DNA of 64,000 nucleotides from Flammeovirgaceae bacterium UBA2338 (GCA_002344795.1 DDUM01000054.1:1-64000), one strand, 5' to 3'. Positions 9,987 through 18,664 are shown, numbered from the stretch's first letter. Notes: a model not told the origin generated them from the letters alone. Program-made: numbers and translations.

Positions 9987-10850
9987 TTAACCCAGATAGG
10001 TTAGCAATCCTTTGCTTCTGGATGTGTGACGTAATCTTCGTGTTGCTTTTTCTTTTATTTGCCTTACCCGTTCTCTGGTTAGGTTGAATTTTTCACCGAT
10101 TTCTTCCAGGGTCATTGCAGTATGCCCGTTTAATCCGAAATAATCGCAAATGACCTCAGATTCTCTTTCTGTTAAGGTAGCAAGAGCGCGACTGACCTCC
10201 CGTTGCAGGGAGTCGCGCATTAAAGCCGTATCGGGCGTATCGACCTGATCACTGGAAAGTACATCTAGCAAACTATTTTCTTCTCCCTGAACGAAAGGAG
10301 CGTCTACCGAAACCTGACGTCCGCCAGAACGAATGGTTTTTTCAACTTCGTCTACACTTAACTCTAATACTTCTGCCAACTCTTCACTGGAAGGCTCGCG
10401 TTGAAACTTTTGTTCCAGTTCAGAAAAAGCCCTTGATATTTTGTTAAGCGATCCCACACGATTTAAAGGAAGCCTGACTACGCGGGCCTGTTCTGCAAGT
10501 GCCTGCAAAATGGATTGACGAATCCACCATACGGCATAGGAGATAAATTTGAACCCCCTGGTTTCATCAAAGCGCTCTGCAGCTTTAATGAGTCCCACGT
10601 TTCCCTCGTTGATAAGGTCTCCCAGACTGAGCCCATTATTTTGATACTGCTTGGCAACGGATACCACGAATCTGAGATTGGCTTTAGTCAGTTTCTCCAA
10701 CGCAATGGCATCACCTTGTTTGATTCGCTTGGCGAGCTCCACTTCCATCTCTGCGGTAATCAGGTCAACTTTCCCAATTTCCTGAAGGTATTTGTCCAGG
10801 GACTGGCTTTCGCGATTGGTGATTTGTTTACTGATTTTTAGTTGCCTCAT
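9987..10850 (-). CDS. rpoD: Primary RNA polymerase sigma factor RpoD/SigA
   Basis: A 287-aa sigma-70, the length typical of the Bacteroidota primary sigma, lacking region 1.1. It starts MRQLKISKQITNRESQSLDKYL, as known relatives do. Region 1.2 (about 15-50), region 2 with NLRFVVSVAKQY, DLINEGNVGLIKAAERFD and YAVWWIRQSILQAL (about 60-125), region 3 (about 135-210), and region 4 with the helix-turn-helix ending LTRERVRQIKEKATRRLR (about 255-273) are all intact. In region 4.2 the Arg that corresponds to E. coli Arg584 is present (TRERVRQ). It is preceded by a 560-base upstream gap and followed by a small unknown gene. A paralogue lies at 62070-62936. Confidence 0.95.
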   Translation of the reverse strand: MRQLKISKQITNRESQSLDKYLQEIGKVDLITAEMEVELAKRIKQGDAIALEKLTKANLRFVVSVAKQYQNNGLSLGDLINEGNVGLIKAAERFDETRGFKFISYAVWWIRQSILQALAEQARVVRLPLNRVGSLNKISRAFSELEQKFQREPSSEELAEVLELSVDEVEKTIRSGGRQVSVDAPFVQGEENSLLDVLSSDQVDTPDTALMRDSLQREVSRALATLTERESEVICDYFGLNGHTAMTLEEIGEKFNLTRERVRQIKEKATRRLRHTSRSKGLLTYLG

Positions 10851-11411
10851 AGCATTTTATCAAGTAGGGTAAAGACGAAGTGATGAGAAAAAACCAAGAC
10901 CGGAGCCTTTATTTCAATTGGATGAGTCAGGTAGAAACCAACCATGATTAAGCTTTTCTGCTTGAGACAAAGAATTGAATAGTAAAGATACTAATTTTTT
11001 GATCATAGAGATAGAAAGATTTAAGGGAATAAATCCTACAAATGAGGTCCTCAAAGTAACTAATCACCCTTACTCAACGTGTGTTTTGAAATTGTGTTAC
11101 ATACAGAATTACTATTATTAACCCCGTTATACCAATGATATAGAAGTTAAGGACAGCGGGGCTCTTTCTTGTCAGACGGTGATTCAACAAAGCCATAAAA
11201 ATTATTTAAAAGTGAGAGACTTGTCAATAAAACTTAAATGAAGTATTGTGATGAGCAAAATTTCTCCTCACAGATAATGCGGATGAATGATTGCAGGTCG
11301 ATGGAAGCAGTATTGTGCTGTCTACAGAATTCCTTAAAAAGATATAGTTATATCCCGCAAATACGCCTAGTCAATGATTTTTTTATCTTTAGGAAAAATA
11401 ATTGAAATGCT
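10851..11411. other. Long intergenic region between rpoD and the PspC gene
   Basis: Divergent upstream region of about 560 bases serving rpoD (minus) and the PspC mini-gene (plus). No ORF of note. On the minus strand TATCTTTA near 10985 resembles a -7 box, but no TTG lies 19 bases upstream. A CCCCG/CGGGG pair (11122-11126 and 11157-11161) flanks a 30-base AT-rich loop. The leader of rpoD may be long and regulated, but no known riboswitch is recognisable. Confidence 0.4.
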
Positions 11412-11588
11412 ATGGCAAAGAGATTAGTAAAAGGAGAAAAGAAACTATTCGGAGTATGTAGCGGATTGGCCAACTATTTGGATATTGATCCGACATTAAT
11501 GCGTGCTTTATTTATAATAGCAGTGCTTATGGCGGGTACTGGAGTGCTGGCCTATATCGTACTTGCCATTATTATGCCTGATAAATAA
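11412..11588 (+). CDS. PspC domain mini-protein (58 aa)
   Basis: A 58-codon ATG frame: MAKRLVKGEKKLFGVCSGLA starts a textbook PspC domain (KxLxGVCxGLAxYLDxDPTLxR), followed by a hydrophobic hairpin ending in AIIMPDK. This is the stand-alone form of PspC, a small inner-membrane protein that in enterobacteria works with PspB in the phage-shock envelope stress response. No pspA, pspB or pspF gene is nearby. It is followed by a hairpin (11593-11612) and a convergent gene. The full domain fits in the short frame, so this is not a truncation. Confidence 0.9.
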   Translation: MAKRLVKGEKKLFGVCSGLANYLDIDPTLMRALFIIAVLMAGTGVLAYIVLAIIMPDK

Positions 11589-11592
11589 GACA

Positions 11593-11612
11593 GGTGGCGT
11601 TATAGCGCCACC
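11593..11612. terminator. Hairpin after the PspC gene
   Basis: GGTGGCG and CGCCACC form a perfect 7-bp GC-rich stem with a 6-base loop, five bases after the PspC stop codon and before the convergent NTF2-like gene. It has no T-tract on either side, so it may be a weak terminator or an mRNA-protecting hairpin. Confidence 0.5.
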
Positions 11613-11658
11613 ACATCAATGTAAGTGGAGACACAAGCAACTAACAAAATGTGGAGTA

Positions 11659-12015
11659 TTAGTAGAAGAATTGTTCAAGTACAATCTTTCCATCCTTCAC
11701 TTCATAAAGTGCTATTTCTTCCTGCCTCATTCGTCCTTGTCCTTTGAATGTGGCATCAAATCCCATTGTGCAAGTGAAGTAGTTGCCAGCAACCTGCGGT
11801 TCGTTACAAAATCCACTATGAGTCTTTTCAATCATTGCCTGCCACTGCTTCCCTTTTTCTTTGATTTGATCCATTCCATGAGCGTTTTTAATGCCCTGTG
11901 AGTGATCAGGCTCAATGCTTTTGGCTTCATTACTGAAAAGCTCATTTTGAATTTTTTCCCAATTGCCCTGTTGTGCCAGTGCGTAAAACTCTGTTGCTAC
12001 CTCTTTGGTTGTCAT
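11659..12015 (-). CDS. NTF2/SnoaL-like protein
   Basis: A 118-aa protein starting MTTKEVATEFYALAQQGNW, with the alpha-helical start and four-to-six strand pattern of the SnoaL-like branch of the NTF2 fold (VATEFYALAQQGNWEKIQNELF, then strands around GFDATFKGQGRMRQ and EIALYEVKDGKIVLEQFFY). There is no signal peptide. Such proteins bind small hydrophobic ligands or serve as non-catalytic stress proteins; the specific role cannot be read from the sequence. It is a single gene, convergent with the PspC mini-gene. Confidence 0.8.
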   Translation of the reverse strand: MTTKEVATEFYALAQQGNWEKIQNELFSNEAKSIEPDHSQGIKNAHGMDQIKEKGKQWQAMIEKTHSGFCNEPQVAGNYFTCTMGFDATFKGQGRMRQEEIALYEVKDGKIVLEQFFY

Positions 12016-12193
12016 AATATTTTTGTTTTGGTTAAAGGATGAAACAAATAACTATGCATGGGATGACAACCTTATGTCAGTAAGGAAGACGGGTTGCTGG
12101 CTTTTTTTAATCTCTTTTTGTAACGATTGAAAAGTAAACTAGCTTAGGCCTTGGCCCTAAAATGTAATATATTCATATTCTTAAATTCGGGCT

Positions 12194-13099
12194 ATGAAGG
12201 TACTATTCGTAATAGCGACTACATTCCTTGGAGGTTTTATAGGTCTATTTTATGGGATCGCCACAGTACCTAAAAATAGTGGTTTGGCGGGGCCAGCAGA
12301 AGTTTTGGGCTATGCAATTGTGATGGCATCGGTATCCCTCGTTCTTTCTTTCATTATCAATAGAAAGGTGAAGCCAGAAATTCGAAAGAAAATCACCATT
12401 ACCTTTTTGCTGATTTGTCTTATTCCCATTTGCTGGCTATTCTATAGATTCAAAACAAATAAATCAACTGATGCAGAATTATCCTCAACCAAAAAACCAG
12501 TAACCCCGATTAGTTATAGTCAGGAACCTACCGCTGCTCTGGGGTTAGGAATGATGAGACCAGACTTTTACTCGAAGAGGGTCTTGTATTTTTATAATTC
12601 TCCCAACCTGGAAAAATCAGTTTCGGATCATACACCATCAGATAGTTTGGTTTTTGATCAGTCGGATCATCATCAATACGATATTACTTACGCCCCACCT
12701 TGGTTTTTTCCTGCTCATATAAATATGGGTTATGAGATTCTTTATATGAAAGTTATTCTTCAGGGTAAGGACTGGATGCAGGTAGAGGTGAATAAGCAAA
12801 CAGGCCAATTGACTTGGGTAAATGCAAATGAGGTGAAATTATTTTACTGGCCACAATTTTTGCTCAGTGTAAACTCCATTGAAAAGCCTGATCTACAAAA
12901 CAATCCATTGAAGGTTCTCCCTTTAGAACAGGCCGAACTGTGGAAGGGGGCTACCTTTGATTGGATGATTCCAGTATTGGTTAATGAAAATTGGTTGAAA
13001 GTTTCTTTGCGCGATAAGGACATGCGAACTGTGGGAGAAGCCTGGTTGCTCTGGAGGAGAGACAAGAACCTTCTTATTAAGTATTCATTGCTTTCTTAA
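12194..13099 (+). CDS. Membrane protein with extracytoplasmic domain, unknown family
   Basis: A 301-aa protein. Three membrane helices lie in the first 90 residues (about 2-22, 38-57 and 67-86). About 210 residues on the far side of the membrane follow, rich in Trp and Tyr, with repeated short strands (YEILYMKVILQGKDWMQVEV, LTWVNANEVKLFYW, NENWLKVSL) that could be two SH3-like barrels. The stop is 18 bases before the start of the lipoprotein amidase, suggesting a two-gene unit and possibly a shared cell-wall task. I do not recognise the family. Confidence 0.7.
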   Translation: MKVLFVIATTFLGGFIGLFYGIATVPKNSGLAGPAEVLGYAIVMASVSLVLSFIINRKVKPEIRKKITITFLLICLIPICWLFYRFKTNKSTDAELSSTKKPVTPISYSQEPTAALGLGMMRPDFYSKRVLYFYNSPNLEKSVSDHTPSDSLVFDQSDHHQYDITYAPPWFFPAHINMGYEILYMKVILQGKDWMQVEVNKQTGQLTWVNANEVKLFYWPQFLLSVNSIEKPDLQNNPLKVLPLEQAELWKGATFDWMIPVLVNENWLKVSLRDKDMRTVGEAWLLWRRDKNLLIKYSLLS

Positions 13100-13117
13100 A
13101 ACTTTATAACATAAAAA

Positions 13118-14695
13118 ATGAAAAACGCAATTGTATTCTTTATGGTTACGGGCCTGGCCATTTCATGCGACCCGCAACCCAAGCCTGATCCATTACAAAA
13201 CGGGTTCAAGTATGAAGAATTTGATATTGTGCAATTGCAGAGTGGATATGCAGATGGTGAATACTCGATTCAGGACGTGGTTCAGAGCTATTTAGATCGA
13301 ATTAACGCAATTGATAAAAACGGCCCTCAGCTCAACTCCATCATTCAGGTAAATCCTGACGCAATAGACATTGCGAAAGAATTGGATAATGAATTGAAAA
13401 ACGGAAAATTACGAGGTCCGTTACATGGCGTACCTATAGTTTTAAAAGACAATATCGATACGCATGACAAAATGGAAACCACAGCCGGATCTCGTGCGTT
13501 GATGGGATCACATCCTTTGCAGGATAGTTTTGTAGCCCGAAAATTGCGTGAGGCTGGCGCTGTAATCATTGGGAAAGCCAATTTAAGTGAGTGGGCTAAT
13601 TTTCGCGGAGAAATGTCATCGAGTGGCTGGAGCGGAGTAGGTGGCCAAACTAAAAACCCTTACGATATTACACGAAACCCATGTGGCTCAAGCGCAGGAT
13701 CAGGGGTGGCCGTCTCAGCTAACCTTACAATGCTTGCCATCGGTACTGAAACTAACGGCTCAATCGTATGCCCGTCTACGGTTAACGGGATAGTGGGCAT
13801 CAAACCAACCGTAGGACTTATTAGCCGGTCTGGGATAATCCCTATTTCATTTACTCAGGACACGGCTGGCCCTATGGCTCGTACAGTAAGAGATGCTGCT
13901 ATTTGCCTTGGTGCTTTGGTAGGCATAGACACTACCGATAGCAAAACACAATCTGAAGATAGGAAGGAGTTTACTGACTACACGCAATTCCTAAAGGAAG
14001 ATGGATTGAAAGGAAAACGAATTGGTCTTTATATGGCTCCAATGGGAAGAAATTATAAAGTCGATAAAGTAATGAATGAGGCCATTGATTTTATCAAAAG
14101 CCAAGGGGCGGAAATTGTGGAAATTCCAAAAATAGGAATGGACGAAGTGGGGAGATGGTCATTTGAAGTGATGTTGTTTGAGTATAAGGATGGATTGAAT
14201 AAATATTTCAAATCATTGGGGCCGAATGCAAAAATTAAAAGCCTCGAAGACCTGATCGCATTTAATGAATCAGATTCAATTGAATTAAGACATTATAGCC
14301 AGCAGTTTTTGGAAATGGCATTGAAGAAGGCGGGGTTGGATTCTGAGGAGTACACACAAACATTACATAAAATGCTGAAAGGTAGCAGAGAAGAAGGAAT
14401 AGATTTTGTAATGAATGAACATCAACTGGATGCAATTATCGCACCTACTGGAGGGCCAGCCTGGAAAACAGATTGGACAAATGGTGACTCTGGGCATGTT
14501 GGTAGCTCTTCACCAGCGGCTCGTTCAGGCTACCCAAACGTTACGGTACCTATGGGGTTTATTGAAGGGCTACCTGTAGGGATTTCATTTTTTGGGAGGG
14601 CATGGAGTGAGCCGCTATTGTTGGAAATTGCTTATGCCTATGAACAAGGAACAAAACACAGGAAAGCTCCCCAATTTCTTAACTCCAATTACTAA
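13118..14695 (+). CDS. Lipoprotein amidase, amidase signature family
   Basis: A 525-aa amidase-signature hydrolase. A lipoprotein signal (MKNAIVFFMVTGLAISC, Cys 17) puts it in the envelope. The Ser-cisSer-Lys triad can be placed: Lys in VLKDNID (about 110), cis-Ser in CGSSAGSG (about 190) and the nucleophile Ser in TNGSIVCPS (about 214). The C-terminal part (APTGGPAW, GYPNVTVPMGF) is typical. Amidases of this kind hydrolyse amide or peptide-amide bonds; the secreted form resembles peptide amidase of Stenotrophomonas. Substrate is unknown. It follows the membrane protein gene by 18 bases. Confidence 0.9.
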   Translation: MKNAIVFFMVTGLAISCDPQPKPDPLQNGFKYEEFDIVQLQSGYADGEYSIQDVVQSYLDRINAIDKNGPQLNSIIQVNPDAIDIAKELDNELKNGKLRGPLHGVPIVLKDNIDTHDKMETTAGSRALMGSHPLQDSFVARKLREAGAVIIGKANLSEWANFRGEMSSSGWSGVGGQTKNPYDITRNPCGSSAGSGVAVSANLTMLAIGTETNGSIVCPSTVNGIVGIKPTVGLISRSGIIPISFTQDTAGPMARTVRDAAICLGALVGIDTTDSKTQSEDRKEFTDYTQFLKEDGLKGKRIGLYMAPMGRNYKVDKVMNEAIDFIKSQGAEIVEIPKIGMDEVGRWSFEVMLFEYKDGLNKYFKSLGPNAKIKSLEDLIAFNESDSIELRHYSQQFLEMALKKAGLDSEEYTQTLHKMLKGSREEGIDFVMNEHQLDAIIAPTGGPAWKTDWTNGDSGHVGSSSPAARSGYPNVTVPMGFIEGLPVGISFFGRAWSEPLLLEIAYAYEQGTKHRKAPQFLNSNY

Positions 14696-14730
14696 TAGAG
14701 CTGCTAATGTAATATTAACTGAAGAATGGA

Positions 14731-16353
14731 TTATTTACGGGTAGTCTCATTTTTTATATACCTCAGGAGAAGTCGCTGATATTCATAAAGGTCTATCGGC
14801 TTGGCTTTTATCATCAATGCCAATATTTTTTGCGATTCAGGGGTTGTTGTTTTTAATGCATTAGAGAACAGGGCCAATTCTTGAAAAACCTTTAATTGGG
14901 CGCTGTTTAATGGGTGACTAAGTGCAATTTTATCTTTTAAAATCTTCGAGCATTCGCTTATTGCTAGACTTCTATCCCCACCAAATTGCCTTTGGATCAT
15001 TTTGGTAATTTTTTGGGTAACCATGGGAAGAGATAATGGGATGGTTTTGCCCAGATTCAATGCCATGTTACTTTCCGTAAAACGGATAAGAACAGATTTA
15101 CTTGTTTTATGGGATTTACGGGCTTTAATTTTCTCCCGTTCCTGTGCTGCCAGTCTCTCTAGTGTTTTGTCTATAGGTCTAAATCCATACTTGTAATAAA
15201 ACCAAAATGCCCCGGAAGTTATTCCATCGGGATTGTCAAGGCCAAACTGATAGGGCTCTATTTCGAAATAGGAAACGCGAAATACCATTCTGAAAACGCG
15301 CAACAATTGACACATTACATATCCGGATTCGCCACCGCGAAAAGCTTCAAATATATTAATCCCAAAATTTGCTCTTTCTCCAAATATCCATGATCCTCCA
15401 TACGCAGTAGGGAACCCGTTCTTGAATAGTGTAAATCCAACGTATGATTCCATTGGAAGTTGCCGCGATGGAGTCATGCCATACAAAACAACGGATAGAC
15501 CACGCTCCAATTCGTAAACTCGAAGCGACTTCGAATCCAGGTAGGTAACCGGATCAGTCTCCCGATCATTGAGGGTCATTGTATTTTTTATAGACAGGAT
15601 CACGCCATGAGTTTGCTGAGGGGTGATTGTTTTAGGGCTAGGGAGCTTACGGTTTAATAAACGGAGAATATCGAAATGCTTTTTCCAATCCTGATGACAA
15701 AATATGGAGCCTATAGGTATGCGATTGTAGGTTCTTGAAAATGCTTTGCTTTTAGGTGTAATTTTTATTTCAAGACCTAGCTTGTCAAAAAAGTAATCTT
15801 TAATGGAAGGAAGTTCATCGAGTGTGTTGAGTTGATCTAAATAGAAATTGAAACGCCTTGATTTCGTTACTCCAAGGACTTCAAGGAGTTCCTGATTGTT
15901 AAATCCTGCCGTTGTATTACTTCGCTCCAGGGTGGGCAGTGTATGACTAAGGATTTCATTCAACGTATTTTCTGACTGATCCATCAGCTCAAGTCGACAC
16001 TGGGGATGATCATTTAACCATGAAATACAGTCATGGGAATAACTGGATACCATTTGAGTGTACGGTAGTCCGGTGTTAGCCAGGGATGCCAATGCTTTTC
16101 GAGGCGCATTTCTTAGACAAGAGGTGATGCGCAATAATTCTTTTTCCGCTATTCTTTGTTGTCTCTCATGAGGTGGATAGGCGCAAATGAATAATAGCGT
16201 TTCATGGTAGTTGAATAGGGATTGATTTATGACAAGTTTCTTTTTGGATAGTTGTAGCATAAGCTGCTCTATCTGTGCTAAATCCTCTTCACCAGATTTA
16301 CCCAGTTGGCTCCTAAGTTTGTGTAGAAGCATGCCAAAAGAAACTTCCTTCAT
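14731..16353 (-). CDS. Unknown 540-aa protein with a GNAT-like central core
   Basis: A soluble protein without signal or membrane segments. Residues 1-150 are helical. Residues about 285-400 read like a GNAT acyltransferase: strands VGFTLFKNGFPTAYGGSWIF, a loop RGGESGYV (about 338-345) at the place of the acetyl-CoA pyrophosphate loop, a helix QLLRVFRMVF, strand SYFEIEPYQFG, and SGAFWFYYKYGFRP (about 382-395), close to the usual helix plus strand near the GNAT C-terminus. A helical tail of 145 residues follows. The gene stands alone between an amidase (convergent) and an MBL hydrolase. I do not recognise the full-length family; the fold call is inference from pattern only. Confidence 0.7.
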   Translation of the reverse strand: MKEVSFGMLLHKLRSQLGKSGEEDLAQIEQLMLQLSKKKLVINQSLFNYHETLLFICAYPPHERQQRIAEKELLRITSCLRNAPRKALASLANTGLPYTQMVSSYSHDCISWLNDHPQCRLELMDQSENTLNEILSHTLPTLERSNTTAGFNNQELLEVLGVTKSRRFNFYLDQLNTLDELPSIKDYFFDKLGLEIKITPKSKAFSRTYNRIPIGSIFCHQDWKKHFDILRLLNRKLPSPKTITPQQTHGVILSIKNTMTLNDRETDPVTYLDSKSLRVYELERGLSVVLYGMTPSRQLPMESYVGFTLFKNGFPTAYGGSWIFGERANFGINIFEAFRGGESGYVMCQLLRVFRMVFRVSYFEIEPYQFGLDNPDGITSGAFWFYYKYGFRPIDKTLERLAAQEREKIKARKSHKTSKSVLIRFTESNMALNLGKTIPLSLPMVTQKITKMIQRQFGGDRSLAISECSKILKDKIALSHPLNSAQLKVFQELALFSNALKTTTPESQKILALMIKAKPIDLYEYQRLLLRYIKNETTRK

Positions 16354-16431
16354 TAAGATTAATTGTAATTACTCCTAATGTAATCAAAATTTGTATTTCG
16401 AAAAGATCGACTGCCTGGTGTTGTCTGTATA

Positions 16432-17259
16432 TTAGAATAATTCAAGTTGTACCGGAAATTCGACTCCAGAATAGAAAGAAGGAGACTGTGACCCGCTAGG
16501 GGCTTGAATGGAAAACAGTTTTGTTTCTTTGTATCGTGACGCAACGACTATTTCAGTAGTTCCGGAAATACTCTCGAAAAGATTTTGTACAATCCTAGGT
16601 GAGTTGTTGTTTCTGGAAAGATGCCCCAGAAAGAGGTGACTCATAAAATGAGGTTTGTGATCAGTAAATAATTTTCCTGCCTGAACGTTAGACAAGTGAC
16701 CATAACCACCCCTGATTCTATTTTTGAGCGCTATTGGATACCTGCCAGTTTCCAGCAATTCATCATCATAGTTTGATTCTAGAAAAGCCGCATGGCATTG
16801 TTTAAAATTCCGGATAACATGGTCCGTAACATCACCAATGTCTGTGAAGATACCCACATTTACACCTTTGTTGGATATAATGAAGTTGTGTGGGTCAGTG
16901 GCATCGTGCAATATTGGAAAAGCCTGTATGGAGAGATCACCAATCGAGATGGCTTCATAAGCTTTGAAATTATAAGCTTCTGCTTTTGTGAGCTGAGCTT
17001 TTAAAAGTGTGCGGGTAGTGATGTATACCGGAATTTTAAACTTCTTGTGAATGGACGGGATGCCATGCACATGGTCAGAATGCTCGTGTGTCACAAAAAT
17101 TGCCTTCACATTGCCCAATGAAAGGCCAAGGCGCCTCAGTCGCCTTTCAGTCTCTCTGCACGAAATTCCGGCATCAATCAGAATGGCCTCATTCTGATTT
17201 CCAATATAGTAGCAATTTCCATTGCTTCCTGAGTTTAATGATGCTACAAATAGTGACAT
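16432..17259 (-). CDS. MBL-fold metallo-hydrolase (WalJ/YycJ-like)
   Basis: A 275-aa metallo-beta-lactamase-fold hydrolase. The metal motif HEHSDHVHG is at about residues 57-65, further ligands are probably His in FPILHDATDPH (about 115) and Asp in FTDIGDVTD (about 138), and GYGHLSN (about 185) matches the family of YycJ/WalJ-like exonuclease or hydrolase proteins. No signal peptide; cytosolic. Relatives in Firmicutes are tied to DNA repair or cell-wall control; the exact role in Bacteroidota is unsettled. Its last 30 residues extend beyond the hydrolase core. It is transcribed divergently from the small gene and arfB. Confidence 0.85.
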   Translation of the reverse strand: MSLFVASLNSGSNGNCYYIGNQNEAILIDAGISCRETERRLRRLGLSLGNVKAIFVTHEHSDHVHGIPSIHKKFKIPVYITTRTLLKAQLTKAEAYNFKAYEAISIGDLSIQAFPILHDATDPHNFIISNKGVNVGIFTDIGDVTDHVIRNFKQCHAAFLESNYDDELLETGRYPIALKNRIRGGYGHLSNVQAGKLFTDHKPHFMSHLFLGHLSRNNNSPRIVQNLFESISGTTEIVVASRYKETKLFSIQAPSGSQSPSFYSGVEFPVQLELF

Positions 17260-17373
17260 TTATGGTTGCGAAGTTAAAAAGATATTTTTCACTACCACCC
17301 ATTAAGTAATAGTAAAGCTTTCTGTGATTAGGGATATATTGCAAATAATTGCTACCACGATTAAAAATTGGAC

Positions 17374-17583
17374 ATGAATAAATTTATTGAATTACCAATA
17401 GCAGATGAGGAGGAAGTGAAGTCAGTATTGGTGAATGTGTCTACTGTAGGGCGGATATTTCCTGATCCGCAGAATACCCGTAAATGTATTGTAGAATTGA
17501 ATTACCATAGTATCAATGATGCGCCAGTGTGTTTAGAGATAAACTTGCCCTACGAAACTGTGCGCTCCTATTTTATGTCCTAA
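17374..17583 (+). CDS. Small protein of 69 aa coupled to arfB
   Basis: I place the start at ATG 17374 (MNKFIELPIADEEEVKSVLV); a TTG two codons upstream is less likely. The protein looks like one small beta-rich domain (SVLVNVSTVGRIFPD, KCIVELNY, VCLEINLPYETVRSYF), an arrangement like that of short FlbD-like proteins, though that similarity is only suggestive. The stop TAA overlaps the ATG of arfB by one base (TAATG), the classic arrangement for translational coupling, so it is very likely real and co-expressed with the ribosome rescue factor. Function unknown. Confidence 0.65.
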   Translation: MNKFIELPIADEEEVKSVLVNVSTVGRIFPDPQNTRKCIVELNYHSINDAPVCLEINLPYETVRSYFMS

Positions 17584-17999
17584 TGCCAGAGCGAGCACCA
17601 AATATTGAAGACATTAAAGATGAACTGATATTTTCCACATCCCGGAGTGGTGGCCCTGGTGGTCAAAACGTAAACAAGGTGAGTAGCAAAGTAACGCTGA
17701 AGTGGGATGTCGCCAAATCAACCCAAATCAACTCAAATCAGAAGGACATTATCTTTAATAAACTCAAGAACAGATTGACGAAAGAACAAGTGTTGGTTCT
17801 TCAGGAGCAAGAATCGAGATCGCAATTTGTCAATAAAGAAGAGGTGATAATCAAATTGAATGACCTGCTCAGGAAGGCATTTGTCGTTAAAAAAAAGAGG
17901 AAACCCACCAAGCCTACAAAAACCTCCATCCACAAAAGAGTAAAAGAAAAAAAGCTAAAAGGAGAGAAAAAACAATGGAGGCAAAAACCTGATCACTAG
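17583..17999 (+). CDS. arfB: Ribosome rescue peptidyl-tRNA hydrolase ArfB (YaeJ)
   Basis: A 138-aa release-factor homologue starting MPERAPNIEDIKDELIF at ATG 17583; the open frame extends further upstream but inside the preceding gene. The catalytic GGQ lies at residues 26-28 in RSGGPGGQNVNKVSSKV. The C-terminal tail from about residue 95 is Lys/Arg-rich (KKKRKPTKPTKTS, VKEKKLKGEKKQWRQK), as in ArfB, where it enters the empty mRNA channel of stalled ribosomes. It lacks the codon-recognition domains of RF1 and RF2. It hydrolyses peptidyl-tRNA on ribosomes stalled without a stop codon. It is translationally coupled to the 69-aa gene. Confidence 0.9.
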   Translation: MPERAPNIEDIKDELIFSTSRSGGPGGQNVNKVSSKVTLKWDVAKSTQINSNQKDIIFNKLKNRLTKEQVLVLQEQESRSQFVNKEEVIIKLNDLLRKAFVVKKKRKPTKPTKTSIHKRVKEKKLKGEKKQWRQKPDH

Positions 18000-18536
18000 T
18001 TACCAGTCATCATCTGTAACTTTCAATTCAAAATTGTCGGCAAAAGCTTTTCCCAGTAGACCCAATGTGTTGGGTTTCATCCAATCCTGTGAAAGTTGAG
18101 TTCCGTTGTTTTTACTGCACAATCCTGTTAACGGCTCTTTTTCCTTGATGGATTTGTAACCGATTTCCCCAGTCACCATGATTTTACTAAAGGTGACCCT
18201 GTACCGCCCATCTCTAATGGCTACGGCAACTTGTCCGCTGAATTTTCCGGTTTGAAGAATCAGTGGTGTCTGTACCTGACTGAACTGAAACTTTAAATAA
18301 TCAACAGTGAGGTCATTGACGTTGAAGGTAATCTCGTTGGCACTTATTTTAATGTTGGAGAATTGTTTGTTCTTTTTGTATTGTTCTTCCAGTTTAGCAT
18401 AGGTTACATTTTCATTCTGAAAAACAGCCTGGTAAATGATTTCCTGATCCTGAAGTTTGAAGTCTTCATATTCGGTAGTTTGAGAAAAACCAAATACCGG
18501 AATGATGACAAGAAGGTGCGCTAAAATGAACTTCAT
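18000..18536 (-). CDS. Secreted protein, DUF4468-like
   Basis: A 178-aa exported protein. The signal peptide is MKFILAHLLVIIPVFGFSQ. The mature part alternates strands and short helices (EIIYQAVFQNENVTYAKLEEQ, then VAVAIRDGRYRVTFSKIMV), which resembles the DUF4468 group of Bacteroidota: TBP-like fold proteins with the strand GRYRVTFS. Such proteins have no assigned function. The stop codon directly abuts the end of the convergent arfB. I am confident of the gene and less so of the family name. Confidence 0.7.
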   Translation of the reverse strand: MKFILAHLLVIIPVFGFSQTTEYEDFKLQDQEIIYQAVFQNENVTYAKLEEQYKKNKQFSNIKISANEITFNVNDLTVDYLKFQFSQVQTPLILQTGKFSGQVAVAIRDGRYRVTFSKIMVTGEIGYKSIKEKEPLTGLCSKNNGTQLSQDWMKPNTLGLLGKAFADNFELKVTDDDW

Positions 18537-18591
18537 AATGGATTATTTTCTGTAAAGATACTAACGTTAAGCAAAACCGAATAATATCGAA

Positions 18592-18664
18592 AAGGAGGTA
18601 TTTATAAATGAAGAGCGGCATTCCACATGTAGAATGCCGCTCGGGAAGAGCTTTTTCTTCTTAG
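18592..18664 (+). other. Strong SD-like site, 18-codon micro-ORF and 11-bp hairpin
   Basis: AAAGGAGGT (18591-18599) lies 8 bases before an ATG at 18608 that opens 18 codons (MKSGIPHVECRSGRAFSS). The codons run across a perfect 11-bp inverted repeat, GAGCGGCATTC (18613-18623) with GAATGCCGCTC (18632-18642), loop 8 bases. On the minus strand the same hairpin lies between the last gene of the ArsS operon and the DUF4468-like gene and could be its terminator. Bacteroidota rarely use strong SD sites, so translation is doubtful. Confidence 0.35.

Noticed and set aside
11122..11161. CCCCG/CGGGG pair in the rpoD upstream region.
   Set aside because: Five base pairs around a 30-base AT-rich loop is weak and has no T-tract or known RNA motif.
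11563..11901. 112-codon plus-strand frame over the NTF2-like gene.
   Set aside because: Antisense to a gene with a clear fold; it starts inside the end of the PspC gene and has no domain.
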